DNA of 59,110 nt from Dehalococcoidia bacterium (GTDB lineage Bacteria; Chloroflexota; Dehalococcoidia; Lucifugimonadales; UBA3495). The stretch lies in contig JAGWBI010000020.1 in assembly GCA_021295965.1 (NCBI GenBank), forward strand, positions 34,116 through 93,225. The letters are read 5' to 3'. Shown piece after piece: positions 1-10,758 of the stretch (the stretch's first letter is position 1; each line of letters opens with the position of its first letter). Made by a program: the position numbers and the translations under genes. Under the pieces are notes generated by a model. That model saw only the letters and a program-made list of their open reading frames with translations, was not told the DNA's origin and did no database searches.

Positions 1-6
1 CCCGCG

Positions 7-35
7 TTGACAGGCCGGGCGTTGACCCGTAGCCT
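7..35 (+). promoter_or_regulatory. possible sigma70-type promoter
   Basis: A perfect -35 hexamer TTGACA lies at 7-12 and is followed after 17 bases by TAGCCT at 30-35, which keeps T1, A2 and T6 of a -10 box. It would transcribe the LLM oxidoreductase gene that begins at 99. The same arrangement (TTGACA, 17 bases, TAACCT) occurs upstream of rpsP at 39995-40023. The -10 match is weak, so this is only a candidate. Confidence 0.3.
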
Positions 36-98
36 TGATGCTCGAACTATCGGCGGTCTGCCCGACCCAGGCCGCGTGTCCAATTTGGAGTGTCAACA

Positions 99-1124
99 AT
101 GAAATTCGGCGTTATGGCGATGCCCCAGCACCCGTCCACGGATTCAGCGACCCAACGTTTCCACGAGACGGTGGAACTTACGAGACTGGCCCGGGACGCC
201 GGGTTCAGCTCCATCGCCTGTGGGCAGCACTTTCTGTCGCCCCCGTACCAGAACCTGCAGAGCATTCCGCTGCTGGCCCGGCTGGCCGCGGACTCCGGCG
301 ACATGCAGCTGGTGTTGTCCATCCTGTTGCTGCCCCTGTACTCGCCGGCCGACGTTGCCGAGACGGTGGCCACGCTGGACGTGATCAGCGAGGGGCGCGT
401 GGTGCTGGGCGTGGGCCTGGGCTACCGGGACATCGAGTACCAGGCGTTCAACGTGGAGCGCCGGCACCGGGTGGGCCGGTTCCTGGAAAGTCTGGAACTG
501 GTGCAGCGGCTGTGGACGGAGGACGAGGTCACCTTCCACGGGAGACACTTTAACCTGGACAACGCCACCTGCGCCATCCACCCCGTGCAGCAGCCGCATC
601 CGCCCATCTGGGTGGCGGCCAACTTCGATACGGTGGTCCGTCGCGCCGGGGAGCTGGGGCTGCCCTGGTTCGTGAACCCCCACGCCACGCTGGAGACGCT
701 GGAACGGCAGACCGCGATATATATGGAGGGCTTGGAGGCCGGCGGCAAGGAGATGCCGCCCGAAATGCCCATCATCAAGGAGATGCACATCGCCCCCACC
801 CACGAGGAGGCGGTGCGCAACGCCCAACCTTACATGGAGGCGAAGTACCAGGCTTACGCCGACTGGGGCCAGGACAAGGCGCTGCCGGGGGACGAGGACT
901 TCCGCATACCCTTTGAGGAACTGGCTCGCGACCGGTTCATACTGGGCAGCAGCGAAGAGGTCATCCAGCAGATTGAGGACCACCGCCAGCGCGTGGGCGC
1001 GAACCACTTCATGTTCCGCATCTGGTATCCGGGCATGGACGCGCGGATGGCGATGCGGGTGGTCGAGCAGATGGGCGACAGTGTCATACCCTACTTTGAG
1101 AGCCGGTACGGTGATGAGGAATAG
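99..1124 (+). CDS. LLM class flavin-dependent oxidoreductase
   Basis: This 341-residue protein belongs to the luciferase-like monooxygenase (bacterial luciferase / F420-dependent reductase) TIM-barrel family. Family signatures are visible: an early T-R-L-A-R-D-A-G-F strand-helix, a V-L-G-V-G-L-G-Y core strand followed by the E-Y-Q-A-F-N segment, and W-T-E-D-E-V-T-F-H-G-R-H-F, which is typical of the class. ATG at 99 was chosen over GTG at 90 because TTGGAG at 85-90 gives normal spacing. Substrate is not predictable; members use reduced FMN or F420 to oxidise small organics. It is one of four LLM paralogues in the window (others near 9.5, 17.4 and 32.2 kb), a pattern reported for SAR202-type Chloroflexota. 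Confidence 0.9.
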   Translation: MKFGVMAMPQHPSTDSATQRFHETVELTRLARDAGFSSIACGQHFLSPPYQNLQSIPLLARLAADSGDMQLVLSILLLPLYSPADVAETVATLDVISEGRVVLGVGLGYRDIEYQAFNVERRHRVGRFLESLELVQRLWTEDEVTFHGRHFNLDNATCAIHPVQQPHPPIWVAANFDTVVRRAGELGLPWFVNPHATLETLERQTAIYMEGLEAGGKEMPPEMPIIKEMHIAPTHEEAVRNAQPYMEAKYQAYADWGQDKALPGDEDFRIPFEELARDRFILGSSEEVIQQIEDHRQRVGANHFMFRIWYPGMDARMAMRVVEQMGDSVIPYFESRYGDEE

Positions 1125-1282
1125 GGCGCGCCGGCCTTGTGAAAATGTCTTCACATCGCCACAGGATCAACCTGGTGATTGTGAGGATACCGTGCCAGCG
1201 TTGCGCCCCAGCCGATGGTCTGCGAAAATAGTCTGACGCCCACGGCGCCCAAGAAGTCTTGTCTCAGTCCGGATCGAAGCCA

Positions 1283-1693
1283 ATGACCACCCAGCACGCC
1301 AACCCCATCCGCGTTCTCGTCGCCAAGCCGGGATTGGATGGTCATGACCGAGGCGCCAAGGTAATCGCCCGCGCTCTGCGCGACGCCGGCATGGAGGTCA
1401 TCTACACGGGCATTCGCCAGACGCCGCAGATGGTGGTTCAGGCGGCCGCACAGGAAGACGTAGCCGTGCTGGGGTTAAGCATTCTCTCGGGAGCGCACAT
1501 GGAGCTCATGCCCGAAATAATGCGGCTGCTGGGCGAACAGGGCATGGAGGATGTTCTGGTGGTGCTGGGCGGAATTGTCCCGGAGGAAGACCGGGAACGC
1601 CTGGCGAACATTGGCGTATCGGCGGTTTTCGGCCCCGGAACTTCCACCAACGACATTATCGAATACATTAACACCAACGTGTCAGACGCTTAG
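1283..1693 (+). CDS. cobalamin-binding protein, methylmalonyl-CoA mutase C-terminal type
   Basis: The 136-residue product is a stand-alone B12-binding Rossmann-like domain of the methylmalonyl-CoA mutase small-subunit type. The D-x-H-x-x-G signature is seen as DGHDRG near residue 22, followed by the conserved G-x-R-x-x-P (GIRQTPQ), the S-x-L strand ([10 protein letters not shown]) and the G-G strand ([11 protein letters not shown]). Length matches the separate C-terminal domain of split mutases. The catalytic large subunit is not in this window, so the partner (methylmalonyl-, isobutyryl- or another acyl-CoA mutase) is unknown. An in-frame GTG-type start at 1259 would add eight residues that are not family-like; ATG 1283 is preferred. 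Confidence 0.88.
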   Translation: MTTQHANPIRVLVAKPGLDGHDRGAKVIARALRDAGMEVIYTGIRQTPQMVVQAAAQEDVAVLGLSILSGAHMELMPEIMRLLGEQGMEDVLVVLGGIVPEEDRERLANIGVSAVFGPGTSTNDIIEYINTNVSDA

Positions 1694-1877
1694 AGTTCGC
1701 CGACTCCGCGGGCGCATCCGGTCGTCATCGCCGGAACGCGGGGTGCGTGCTTGGCCTCAAAATATTTATCAAAAATTGCTTAGAAGTGTTTCCGGGTTGT
1801 CTTGCGGTTAACTTGACCCAAGACTATAATCGACGCGCAAAATTGGATTGGATCCGTCGCTGAGGGCGATTCCGGCC

Positions 1878-2399
1878 ATGAAGTATAATGTGGCGCAGTT
1901 GCTGAAAGAAGCCATCGGCTCGCAACGCCAGTTCAGCATCTCGGAAGCCGTGAGTGACGTCGAGCAGTTGATGGATCAAGTCACCGGCGATGCAACGTTC
2001 GTGCGCACTCATCAGGGCATCTGGGTTCAGGCTGATTTGATCGTACGCATATCGCAAGACTGCAGCCGCTGCCTTGCCGATTTCAAGAGGACCCTGGAGC
2101 TGGAGCTGGACGAGGAATATTTTCCTGAGGTCGATGTGAGAACGGGCCACCGACTGTTGCCTCCCGACGATTGGGAGGGACTGTACATTGGCGCGGATCA
2201 TATCCTGGACCTGGACGAAGCCACCCGCCAGTCCGCTCTGGCCACGCTGCCGATGAAGCCCCTCTGCAAACCCGAATGCGAAGGAATCTGCGACCGCTGC
2301 GGCGCCGACCGCAACGTCAATGATTGCGACTGCTATGCGCTGGACATTGATCCCCGGTGGGCAGCCCTGCGCTCACTGATGACCGAACCGCAAACCTGA
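1878..2399 (+). CDS. YceD/DUF177 family protein
   Basis: This 173-residue protein is a DUF177 (YceD-like) member, the gene that precedes rpmF in very many bacteria and in E. coli is linked to 23S rRNA biogenesis. The C-terminal metal-binding-like block is clear: C-x-x-E-C-x-G-x-C-x-x-C-G around residues 132-145, and an earlier C-x-x-C (DCSRC) pair. ATG 1878 gives the usual MKYNVAQLL-type beginning; an upstream TTG at 1848 would add ten unconvincing residues. It is followed 78 bases later by rpmF. The order yceD-rpmF-fabD is the standard lipid/ribosome linkage and supports the call. Confidence 0.88.
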   Translation: MKYNVAQLLKEAIGSQRQFSISEAVSDVEQLMDQVTGDATFVRTHQGIWVQADLIVRISQDCSRCLADFKRTLELELDEEYFPEVDVRTGHRLLPPDDWEGLYIGADHILDLDEATRQSALATLPMKPLCKPECEGICDRCGADRNVNDCDCYALDIDPRWAALRSLMTEPQT

Positions 2400-2477
2400 A
2401 GACAAAGGACGTCGGCCCTACGGCGCTTTCCCGTCAGATTGACCGGGATGGTTGACGCGCCGACGATGGTATTGAAA

Positions 2478-2657
2478 ATGGGCGCACTGCCGAACAAGAA
2501 ATTGACCCGAGCCCGCAAGGGTCGAAGGCTATCGTCACCGGCTTACCGGCTGCGGACGATGCACCCGGCGCGCTGTCCGCGCTGCCGGGCCGCCAAACGA
2601 CCCCATGCCGCGTGCCCGGAATGTGGATACTACCGTGGACGTGCCGTCGCCATATGA
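2478..2657 (+). CDS. rpmF: 50S ribosomal protein L32
   Basis: The 59-residue protein starts MGALPNKKLTRARKGRR, matching the bL32 N-terminus (A-x-P-K-x-x-x-S/T-x-x-R/K). It carries two C-x-x-C zinc knuckles (CPRC and CPEC) as in the zinc-binding form of L32, followed by CGYYRGR near the end. It is a component of the large ribosomal subunit. In-frame ATGs at 2439 and 2448 lie upstream, but ATG 2478 gives the expected mature start. No strong Shine-Dalgarno precedes any of the three, so the exact start is slightly uncertain. Confidence 0.92.
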   Translation: MGALPNKKLTRARKGRRLSSPAYRLRTMHPARCPRCRAAKRPHAACPECGYYRGRAVAI

Positions 2658-2738
2658 CGGCTCAAACTTTTCTCGGGGAACCCATACCCCCTGCCTAACC
2701 CCGACCTATATCTCAAAGTGATGAGGAGAGCGGTGATT

Positions 2739-3689
2739 ATGTCTGACATCGCACGAGCTCCCGTGTATTCGTACATCTTTCCCGGCCAGGGCGCCCAGAA
2801 AGTGGGCATGGGCCGTGATCTTTACGAAACCTCTGCCGCCGCCCGCGATGTTTTCGCGGAGGCGGACGATAGCTTGGGCATCAACCTTTCCGGGCTCATG
2901 TTTGAAGGCCCTGCGGAAGAACTCATGGATACGGCCCACGCCCAGCCGGCCATTATGGCGGTGAGCATCGCCATCTGGCGGGCGTGGCAGGAATTCCTGG
3001 GCAATCAGGCGCCCCGGCCCGCCGCCGTGGCCGGCCACAGCCTTGGCGAATACACCTCCATGGTGGTCGGCGGCGTGATGGAGTTCAGCGACGGCATCCG
3101 GCTGGTTCGCGAGCGCGGCCGGCTGATGCACGAAGCCTCCGAGGCCCGCCCCGGTTCCATGGCCGCCATCATCGGCCTGGACGAGTACACCGTGGCCCAG
3201 GTAGCCCAGGACGCTGGCGTTGAGATGGCCAACATCAACTCCGACGACCAGATTGTCGTCAGCGGCGACAAAATGGCACTGGCCCGCGCCATGGACCTGG
3301 CTTCGGCCCGGGGCGCGAAGAAGGTCGTTCCCCTGGCGGTCAGCGGCGCTTTTCACTCTCGCCTGATGGCGCTCGCCCAGGAGGGGTTGACCGATGCCAT
3401 TGACGGCATCGCCCTGCGGGATCCGACATTTCCGGTGATCGCCAACTCGACGGGTACCGCCATCGTCAACTCCGAACAGGCCCGGCAGGAACTGCTGACC
3501 GGCCTCTGCAACTGCGTAATGTGGAAACATTCGGTTCGCTTCATGGTTGACGCCGGCGTGAACCGATTTGTCGAATTTGGCCCGGCCCGCGTGCTGTCCA
3601 GCCTGGTTCGTCGCATCGACCCCGGCGTCGAAGCCATGACCCTGTCCGACCCGCAGACCATCCGCAAAGGGGCCGCCGACGCATCGTAA
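2739..3689 (+). CDS. fabD: malonyl-CoA:ACP transacylase
   Basis: FabD (316 residues) moves malonyl from CoA to acyl carrier protein to feed fatty-acid elongation. Diagnostic motifs are FPGQGAQKVGMG at the N-terminus, GHSLGEYTS with the nucleophilic Ser near residue 99, and the downstream SGAFHSRLM block that carries the catalytic His. ATG 2739 follows the purine-rich GATGAGGAGAG at good spacing; the ATG at 2718 lies on top of that ribosome binding site and is rejected. It sits in a plus-strand run with rpmF upstream and nusB and acpP downstream, so its substrate carrier is encoded about 0.6 kb away. Confidence 0.95.
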   Translation: MSDIARAPVYSYIFPGQGAQKVGMGRDLYETSAAARDVFAEADDSLGINLSGLMFEGPAEELMDTAHAQPAIMAVSIAIWRAWQEFLGNQAPRPAAVAGHSLGEYTSMVVGGVMEFSDGIRLVRERGRLMHEASEARPGSMAAIIGLDEYTVAQVAQDAGVEMANINSDDQIVVSGDKMALARAMDLASARGAKKVVPLAVSGAFHSRLMALAQEGLTDAIDGIALRDPTFPVIANSTGTAIVNSEQARQELLTGLCNCVMWKHSVRFMVDAGVNRFVEFGPARVLSSLVRRIDPGVEAMTLSDPQTIRKGAADAS

Positions 3690-3767
3690 TCCCCGCCTGT
3701 ACCGGCGTGTCGGCGCTGCGGCGTCAACGTCGGTTCAGGCTGCATCCTCGTCCGGCGACAGTGCGAT

Positions 3768-4235
3768 ATGGCTGCCCGACCTCGCAATCGCAGCCGGCGA
3801 AGAGGCCCGGTGGGACGGCAAGCCCGGATTCTTACGCTGCAATACCTCTACGCCCGCGACATACACGCTTCCGACGACCCCGACGATTTTCTGGAATGGC
3901 TCTGCGATGAATTCCCGGCGGAGCAGTCGGCCCGCCGCACTGCCGCCGCCATGATCACCGCCATCGCCGGGGACGCCACCAACCTGGATAATTCCATACA
4001 ACGGTATGCCCCGGCCCTGCCGGTGAATCTGCTGGCCGTCGTTGACCGCAACATATTGCGTGTGGCAATCTATGAGTTGACCTATCGGGAGCAACTACCG
4101 CGCAACGTCGTCGTCAACGAAGCCGTCGAACTAGCCTCAATGTTCGGCAGCGAAAGCAGCGCCCGTTTCGTCAACGGTGTCCTCGGCTCGGTGTTGAATG
4201 ATTTGCCCCAATCAACGGATAACGACGCTGGATAA
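3768..4235 (+). CDS. nusB: transcription antitermination protein NusB
   Basis: The 155-residue product matches NusB, the all-helical RNA-binding partner of NusE/S10 in rRNA antitermination. Recognisable features are the N-terminal R-x-x-A-R-x-x-x-L-Q-x-L-Y block (residues about 18-28), [12 protein letters not shown] and the C-terminal [10 protein letters not shown]-x-x-F-G-S-E-x-S-x-x-F-V-N-G-V-L. The basic N-terminal extension (RPRNRSRRR) is common in actinobacterial and Chloroflexi forms. It lies 78 bases after fabD and just before acpP. Confidence 0.93.
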   Translation: MAARPRNRSRRRGPVGRQARILTLQYLYARDIHASDDPDDFLEWLCDEFPAEQSARRTAAAMITAIAGDATNLDNSIQRYAPALPVNLLAVVDRNILRVAIYELTYREQLPRNVVVNEAVELASMFGSESSARFVNGVLGSVLNDLPQSTDNDAG

Positions 4236-4303
4236 AGCCGTCGCCACCATTTACACTGCAAAACCAAGGCTATTCCAAGCCACCTTTTCACGGAGATGAA
4301 CCT

Positions 4304-4564
4304 GTGAGTACCGTCCTTGAACGCATTACCGATATCGTGGTGGACAAACTCGGCGTAGATGCCGACGAAGTCAGCGAAGCCTCCTCCTTCCAGGATGACC
4401 TGGGCGCTGATTCCCTGGACCTGGTGGAACTCATCATGGCGTTCGAGGAGGAGTTCAGCACCGACGACAACACCATCGAAATACCCGACGAAGACGCCGG
4501 CGAAATACACACCATCGCCGATGCCGTCAACTATCTCAAAGACAAGGGCGTGGCCGACGAATAA
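4304..4564 (+). CDS. acpP: acyl carrier protein
   Basis: The 86-residue acidic protein is the fatty-acid acyl carrier protein. The phosphopantetheine attachment motif [10 protein letters not shown] is intact, with the modified Ser at about residue 39. It starts with GTG at 4304; CGGAGATG at 4290-4297 supplies the ribosome binding site, and no in-frame ATG is closer to the expected length. Together with fabD 0.6 kb upstream it forms the fatty-acid part of this cluster. An acid-rich insert just before the last helix ([12 protein letters not shown]) is slightly longer than in E. coli AcpP. Confidence 0.95.
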   Translation: MSTVLERITDIVVDKLGVDADEVSEASSFQDDLGADSLDLVELIMAFEEEFSTDDNTIEIPDEDAGEIHTIADAVNYLKDKGVADE

Positions 4565-4615
4565 GATAATTCTGCGCCACGCGCCACACCCGTCACGTCC
4601 GAATGTTGCCCGACC

Positions 4616-5374
4616 ATGGACACCCTCGCCGACCTGGCCCGCCGGGTGAGCGCATGTACCGACTGCCCGCTCCATACCGGGCGCACCAATGCCGTCCCCG
4701 GCGAAGGTCCCTCCGACGCCGAGATACTCTTCATTGGTGAGGGTCCGGGTTTCCACGAAGACCGGCAAGGTCGTCCCTTCGTTGGCCCCGCCGGAAACTT
4801 TCTCGAAGACCTGCTGCAATCCATAGGCATGACCCGCGAACAGGTCTTCATCGCCAATATGGTCAAATGCCGTCCTCCGGAGAACCGTGACCCCACCCCA
4901 GCCGAAATTTCCGCCTGCAGCAAATACCTGGACCGCCAGATTGAACTCCTTAACCCCCTGCTCATCGTGACCCTGGGACGTTTCTCCACGGCCAAGTTTG
5001 TACCCGGCCAGGCCATCAGCCGAGTTCGGGGACGCTTGCACTCCGTGGGCGGACGCCGCGTTTTCCCGATAATGCACCCCGCCGCCGGCCTCCGCCGCCA
5101 GGAGATGCGAGCCGGCATCGAGGAGGACTTCGCCAAGATTCCCGGTCTTTTGGACGTGCTGCGTATCCAGGCCGATCCAGCTTCGGAGACGGTCCGCCGC
5201 GTCGGTGAGCCGTCGCATCCCTCGTACGAAACCGGACCGCCGGCCCAAACACCGTCCTTGTGGGACATCCCGGAACCCACCGCCGAGAACGCGCCTGTCC
5301 CCCCGGAATCGGATTCCGTGGAACAACCACCGGCTCCGCCAGAACCGCCGCCGGGCCAGCAACGTCTGTTCTGA
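4616..5374 (+). CDS. family 4 uracil-DNA glycosylase
   Basis: This 252-residue protein is a family 4 (UDGa type, [4Fe-4S]) uracil-DNA glycosylase that removes uracil from DNA. Motif A is GEGPGFHEDRQGRPFVGPAG and motif B is I-M-H-P-A-A. Cluster cysteines are visible as C-T-D-C near residue 15 and C-R-P-P-E-N-R-D and C-S-K-Y-L further on. The last 60 residues after the catalytic domain are Pro/Glu-rich and low in complexity, so they are probably disordered. The gene ends 11 bases before the start of the RNase J gene, so the two are likely co-transcribed. Confidence 0.93.
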   Translation: MDTLADLARRVSACTDCPLHTGRTNAVPGEGPSDAEILFIGEGPGFHEDRQGRPFVGPAGNFLEDLLQSIGMTREQVFIANMVKCRPPENRDPTPAEISACSKYLDRQIELLNPLLIVTLGRFSTAKFVPGQAISRVRGRLHSVGGRRVFPIMHPAAGLRRQEMRAGIEEDFAKIPGLLDVLRIQADPASETVRRVGEPSHPSYETGPPAQTPSLWDIPEPTAENAPVPPESDSVEQPPAPPEPPPGQQRLF

Positions 5375-5385
5375 CCCTTGCGCCT

Positions 5386-7068
<1,683 letters not shown>

Positions 7069-7108
7069 CGGCCCGCCGACCGATTGCAGAAGCGCTGATT
7101 CAATTTCC

Positions 7109-7137
7109 ACCGCCGCCTCGTCGCGGCGGTTCTGTTA
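7109..7137 (+). terminator. possible intrinsic terminator after RNase J
   Basis: A perfect 8-bp GC stem, ACCGCCGC at 7109-7116 with GCGGCGGT at 7123-7130 and a six-base loop, follows the RNase J stop by 40 bases. The tail TCTGTTAT is T-rich but has no clean run, so termination may be partial. It separates the housekeeping run from ftsK. Confidence 0.5.
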
Positions 7138-7175
7138 TCTGTCAAGTTGGCGTGCCTGGGCATAGGAGACTTGCC

Positions 7176-9344
7176 ATGTCTGCGGCTACCTTTACCGGCG
7201 ACCCCAGATCCCCTTCGGAATCACTGTCCCCCTTCGACGGAGCCAACTGGCTGCGTGCCGGGGTCTCAGTGGGCATCGTTTTACTGGCTGGCTTGTTGGG
7301 TGTCGTCGCATTTCTGATGATACCGTCCGCCCGGGAGTGGATGGTGACCAGCCTTGGCGTCGGCTGGGCGCCGGTTGGGGCGTTCGCCGCCATCGCGTTC
7401 CTGCTTTTGTTCGTCCGGCCCTCCCTCCTGGTGCGCCGTTGGCGATGGTGGCCCATTGGCGCCATCGGGGCCACGACTGCCGTGATTGCCCTGTCGTTGG
7501 TGCAGGGCAAGAGCGGCGTTTTCTATACCTACGGATTATCCGGGCATTGGGGTTACCTCATCACCGGCGGGAGCGCGGCCCTGGCAATTGTGGAATTGCT
7601 GGCGGCTCTGGTGTTGATCAGCCTGCTGGTGATCCCGAGGGCGGCCCGCGGGTACGCGCTGGGACTGCGGTACGCCGCGATCAGCGTTTGCAACGTGTTG
7701 ATCTTCCTAGGTCTTGGAATGTACAAACTGGGCGCTTGGTCCGGGGCGGCTGTAGCGGTCGTGGGGCGCAGCGTGGGCTCTCGCATCGGCACCCGCGACC
7801 GTGATGACGAAGTCCCGGAGAGGCTGCGCACGTTGCCAAACCCGGTCGTGGATGTTCCGGAGCCAACGCCGCCACCAAGGCCAGCCCCGGCGCCGATGCC
7901 CAATGTCTCCCGTTCCGGCGGCTGGCAGTTGCCGCCCCTGGAAACCCTGGCTCCACCGGAACCGCACCAGATCGACGGCTCGGCCGTAGCCGCCATGTCC
8001 GACGAGATCAAGGATGCGTTGGCCGAGCACGGCGTCTATGTGGATGTTGAGGACGTCAAGGCCGGCCCCCGGGTCATCCGGTTCGGCCTGGTGCCCGGCT
8101 ACGTGCCGCCCCGGTTGGACAAAAACGGTGAGCCGGCCAAGCAGCGCCCCAGCCGGGTCCGCGTGGGCGACATCGCCAAGCGGCAGAAGGACCTGGCGCT
8201 GGCCCTGAAAAGCCCCTACATCCGCATCATCGAGACCCCGGAACCCGGCGAGGGACTGGTGGGGCTGGAAGTGCCCAACCCGTCCCCCGGCAAGGTGCTG
8301 ATGCGCTCCATCGTCGAGGAGCCGGAGTTCAGCAAAATCGTTCAGAAGGGCGGCCTCGCCTTTGCCCTGGGACAGGACGCCGGCGGGCAGTCCCTGGCGC
8401 TGGACCTGGCAGCCATGCCTCACCTGCTCATCGCGGGCGCAACCGGGTCCGGCAAGAGCGTCTGCATCAACTCGCTGGTCGCGTCCCTGCTGATGACCCG
8501 CCCGCCTGACGAGCTGCGGATGATCATGGTTGACCCCAAGCGTGTTGAGCTCACGCCGTTCAACGGCATCCCGCACCTGGTGATGCCCGTGATCGTGGAG
8601 CCGGACGAGGTGCAGCCCGCCCTGCGCGGCCTCATCAACGAGATGACCCGACGCTATAAGCTCATGGAGGAAACCGGCGTCCGCAACATCGCCGGCTACA
8701 ACGCCAAGGCCGCCGAGCCGATGTCCTTCCTGGTGCTGATCGTGGACGAACTGGCCGACCTGATGATGACCGGCGGCCTGGAGGTCGAGCAGCAGCTGGT
8801 GCGCCTGGCCCAGCTGGGCCGCGCCGCCGGCATCCACATGGTGCTGGCCACGCAGCGCCCGTCGGTGAAAGTGGTCACCGGGCTGCTCAAGGCCAACGTG
8901 CCGGCCCGGGTCGCCTTCGCCGTCGCATCCCAGGTGGATTCCCGGGTGATACTGGACGGCGCCGGCGCCGAGGCGCTCATGGGCAAGGGCGACCTGCTGC
9001 TCCAGAACAACGACTTTCCCAAGGCCCGCCGAGGCCAGGGAACCCTGGTGTACGACGATGAGATGGACCGCCTGGTTGATTTCTGGCGCAACCAGATCGG
9101 GCCGCCGCTGCCGCCGATCAACCTTGACGATGATGATGATGACGATACACCCTTCGACCCGGACGAGCCGGAGCGCCCCGATGAACTCTACCAGGGCGAC
9201 ATTCTGGACCAGGCCCGCGATCTGGCTCTGCGCAACCCGCGGCTGACCTCCGCCATGCTGGAACGCCGGTTCAAAGTCCGCAAGTCCATGGCCGATGAGC
9301 TGATCGACGAGCTGCGGGGCGAGGGTTTGGTAATCGGAGGGTGA
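7176..9344 (+). CDS. ftsK: DNA translocase FtsK/SpoIIIE
   Basis: This 722-residue protein is an FtsK/SpoIIIE DNA pump that clears chromosome DNA from the division septum. The N-terminus holds four or five membrane segments (about residues 24-200), then a short Pro-rich linker (PEPTPPPRPAPAPMP), the beta domain, the RecA-like motor with Walker A GATGSGKS and Walker B LVLIVDELADLM, and a C-terminal gamma winged helix (LTSAMLERRFKVRKSMADEL) that reads KOPS sites in relatives. ATG 7176 is preceded by TAGGAGAC and fixes the start. The linker is short compared with proteobacterial FtsK, as in Gram-positive SpoIIIE. An acidic D-rich stretch separates motor and gamma domains. Confidence 0.95.
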   Translation: MSAATFTGDPRSPSESLSPFDGANWLRAGVSVGIVLLAGLLGVVAFLMIPSAREWMVTSLGVGWAPVGAFAAIAFLLLFVRPSLLVRRWRWWPIGAIGATTAVIALSLVQGKSGVFYTYGLSGHWGYLITGGSAALAIVELLAALVLISLLVIPRAARGYALGLRYAAISVCNVLIFLGLGMYKLGAWSGAAVAVVGRSVGSRIGTRDRDDEVPERLRTLPNPVVDVPEPTPPPRPAPAPMPNVSRSGGWQLPPLETLAPPEPHQIDGSAVAAMSDEIKDALAEHGVYVDVEDVKAGPRVIRFGLVPGYVPPRLDKNGEPAKQRPSRVRVGDIAKRQKDLALALKSPYIRIIETPEPGEGLVGLEVPNPSPGKVLMRSIVEEPEFSKIVQKGGLAFALGQDAGGQSLALDLAAMPHLLIAGATGSGKSVCINSLVASLLMTRPPDELRMIMVDPKRVELTPFNGIPHLVMPVIVEPDEVQPALRGLINEMTRRYKLMEETGVRNIAGYNAKAAEPMSFLVLIVDELADLMMTGGLEVEQQLVRLAQLGRAAGIHMVLATQRPSVKVVTGLLKANVPARVAFAVASQVDSRVILDGAGAEALMGKGDLLLQNNDFPKARRGQGTLVYDDEMDRLVDFWRNQIGPPLPPINLDDDDDDDTPFDPDEPERPDELYQGDILDQARDLALRNPRLTSAMLERRFKVRKSMADELIDELRGEGLVIGG

Positions 9345-9365
9345 CGGCCCATTTTGTCCCAGTTT

Positions 9366-9463
9366 GTCATCTCGAGGAGCGAAGCGACGTGGCGATCTCG
9401 TTACCGCAGCGGAGGCCTTGCCTCGACGAGATTGCCATCCGCCAGAGGCGGACTCGCAATGAC
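9366..9463. repeat. family A palindromic repeat (GTCATTGCGAG type), copy 1
   Basis: An intergenic element that begins GTCATCTCGAGGAGCGAAGC and ends GACTCGCAATGAC, so the two ends are imperfect inverted repeats. The right part GCCATCCGCCAGAGGCGG is repeated exactly in the copies at 20652-20767 and 57242-57340. It sits between two converging genes and may form an RNA hairpin from either strand. Confidence 0.8.
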
Positions 9464-9498
9464 AAAGTGGGTGTTCGCGAGGGTTCAGGAGTGGGGTG

Positions 9499-10383
9499 TC
9501 ACTCCATAGCATCCTTCAACCGGCGGATGGCGTCGATGTGAGCGTCGGGAGAAGTCGCGCCGCGCAGGCCGGCGGCCATGTGGGTCGCGCCAATCTCTTC
9601 CCACGACTTCAGCTCGGTGAGCCAGTCCTCGGGGTTGTTATCGGCGGTGATAGTGATGCGGCCTTCGATGCCCACGTCCGAGGGATCCCGCCCGGCGGCC
9701 TCGGCCTGCGCGCGGATGCGGCCCAGGACGGCCCGACCATCGGAGTCGGGAGCGAGCATGGGGAAGTAGCCGTCGGCCAGCCGCCCGATGCGACGGATGG
9801 CAGCGTTGGGCGGCATGGGCGATGCGCCACGCCCGGCGCCGATCCAGATGGGGATGGGCCGCTGCACCGGCAGCGGGTTGATGCCGGCGTGGGTGATGTC
9901 GTGATACTTGCCGTGGAAGTCGATGACGTCCTCGGTCCATAGCTGGCGCAGCACCTCAATCTGCTCGTCGCAGCGGCTGCCGCGGGTGGCAAAGTCCACG
10001 CCCAGCGCCTCGTACTCCACCGAGTTCCAGCCTACGCCGATGCCCAGGCGCAGCCGCCCGCCGGACAGCAGGTCGATCTCCGCCGCCTGTTTGGCCACCA
10101 GCGCCGTCTGCCGTTGGGGCAGGATCAGGATGCCGGTGGTCAGCCCGATCGTCTTGGTGACCGCCGCCAGATACGCCATCAGCGTAAACGGCTCGTGGAT
10201 ATAGGACTCGTGGGTGTAGGGAAACTGCGGAACCTCCGGGTGCTTCTCCGGCACCGCCCCCAGAACGTGGTCAAGTATGCGGACGTGGGCATAACCCAAG
10301 TCCTCGGCGGCCTGGATGTAATCCCGCAGCGCGCCAAAGTCGTCCCCAATCTCAACAATGGGAACCGAAACGCCAATCTCCAT
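9499..10383 (-). CDS. LLM class flavin/F420-dependent oxidoreductase
   Basis: The 294-residue product is a second luciferase-like monooxygenase. Signatures include A-E-D-L-G-Y-A-H-V-R-I-L-D-H near the N-terminus, LGIGVGWNSVEYEALG, the preceding S-G-G-R-L-R stretch, and QRPIPIWIGAG, which is typical of the F420-associated LLM subfamily (TIGR03619-like). The ATG complementary to 10381-10383 is preceded by GGGAGG on the minus strand. The cofactor choice between FMN and F420 cannot be made from sequence reading alone. It is transcribed away from the HicA-like locus region and toward ftsK. Confidence 0.9.
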   Translation of the reverse strand: MEIGVSVPIVEIGDDFGALRDYIQAAEDLGYAHVRILDHVLGAVPEKHPEVPQFPYTHESYIHEPFTLMAYLAAVTKTIGLTTGILILPQRQTALVAKQAAEIDLLSGGRLRLGIGVGWNSVEYEALGVDFATRGSRCDEQIEVLRQLWTEDVIDFHGKYHDITHAGINPLPVQRPIPIWIGAGRGASPMPPNAAIRRIGRLADGYFPMLAPDSDGRAVLGRIRAQAEAAGRDPSDVGIEGRITITADNNPEDWLTELKSWEEIGATHMAAGLRGATSPDAHIDAIRRLKDAME

Positions 10384-10493
10384 GGTGAACCTCCCTGTAA
10401 ATGCAACAGCCCCGCCATCAAGGTGATGATGGACGGAGCCATTATAGCGGGTACGAGTAGGTGGGATTGTTTTGGCCAAGCCAATAACGGTGT

Positions 10494-10754
10494 TTACTGT
10501 CGAAACCATTCCGGTATTCTTCCCCTTCGCCGACGAGCCTCGTCAAACTCGGCGCGGGTCGGGCCAATCTGATCGAGGATGGAACCCATCGTTACCGGGT
10601 CAACGTCGCCGCGATGCCTTGGAACGGTAGTCCGCAAACCTAGCCCGTCGTGACGAAAGGTGGGGTGGTCACCGCCTTCTTCCGCTCTGAAATTGAGCCG
10701 TCTCAATAGTCTGATAACTTCCCGTCTATCAACTCCCGGAATTTATGGCGGCAT
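10494..10754 (-). pseudogene. HicA-like toxin gene interrupted by UAA at codon 4
   Basis: Reading the minus strand from ATG at 10754 gives M-P-P-stop-I-P-G-V-D-R-R-E-V-I-R-L-L and then EGGDHPTFRHDG, VPRHRGDV, SILDQIGPTRAEF. That is the full HicA mRNA-interferase fold, including the GG-x-H catalytic motif, with TAA (10743-10745) where the family commonly has Lys, so a single A-to-T change from AAA would explain it. The frame remains open downstream and could start at TTG 10706, but that would lack the first alpha helix. It follows a 69-residue gene by only 4 bases, as in toxin-antitoxin operons. It is most likely an inactivated toxin, unless the base is an assembly error. Confidence 0.7.
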
Positions 10755-10758
10755 CAAG

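Noticed and set aside
7707-9512. A 601-codon minus-strand open frame opposite ftsK
   Set aside because: His/Gln/Val-rich composition is the reverse complement of ftsK codons; no start signal and no domain.
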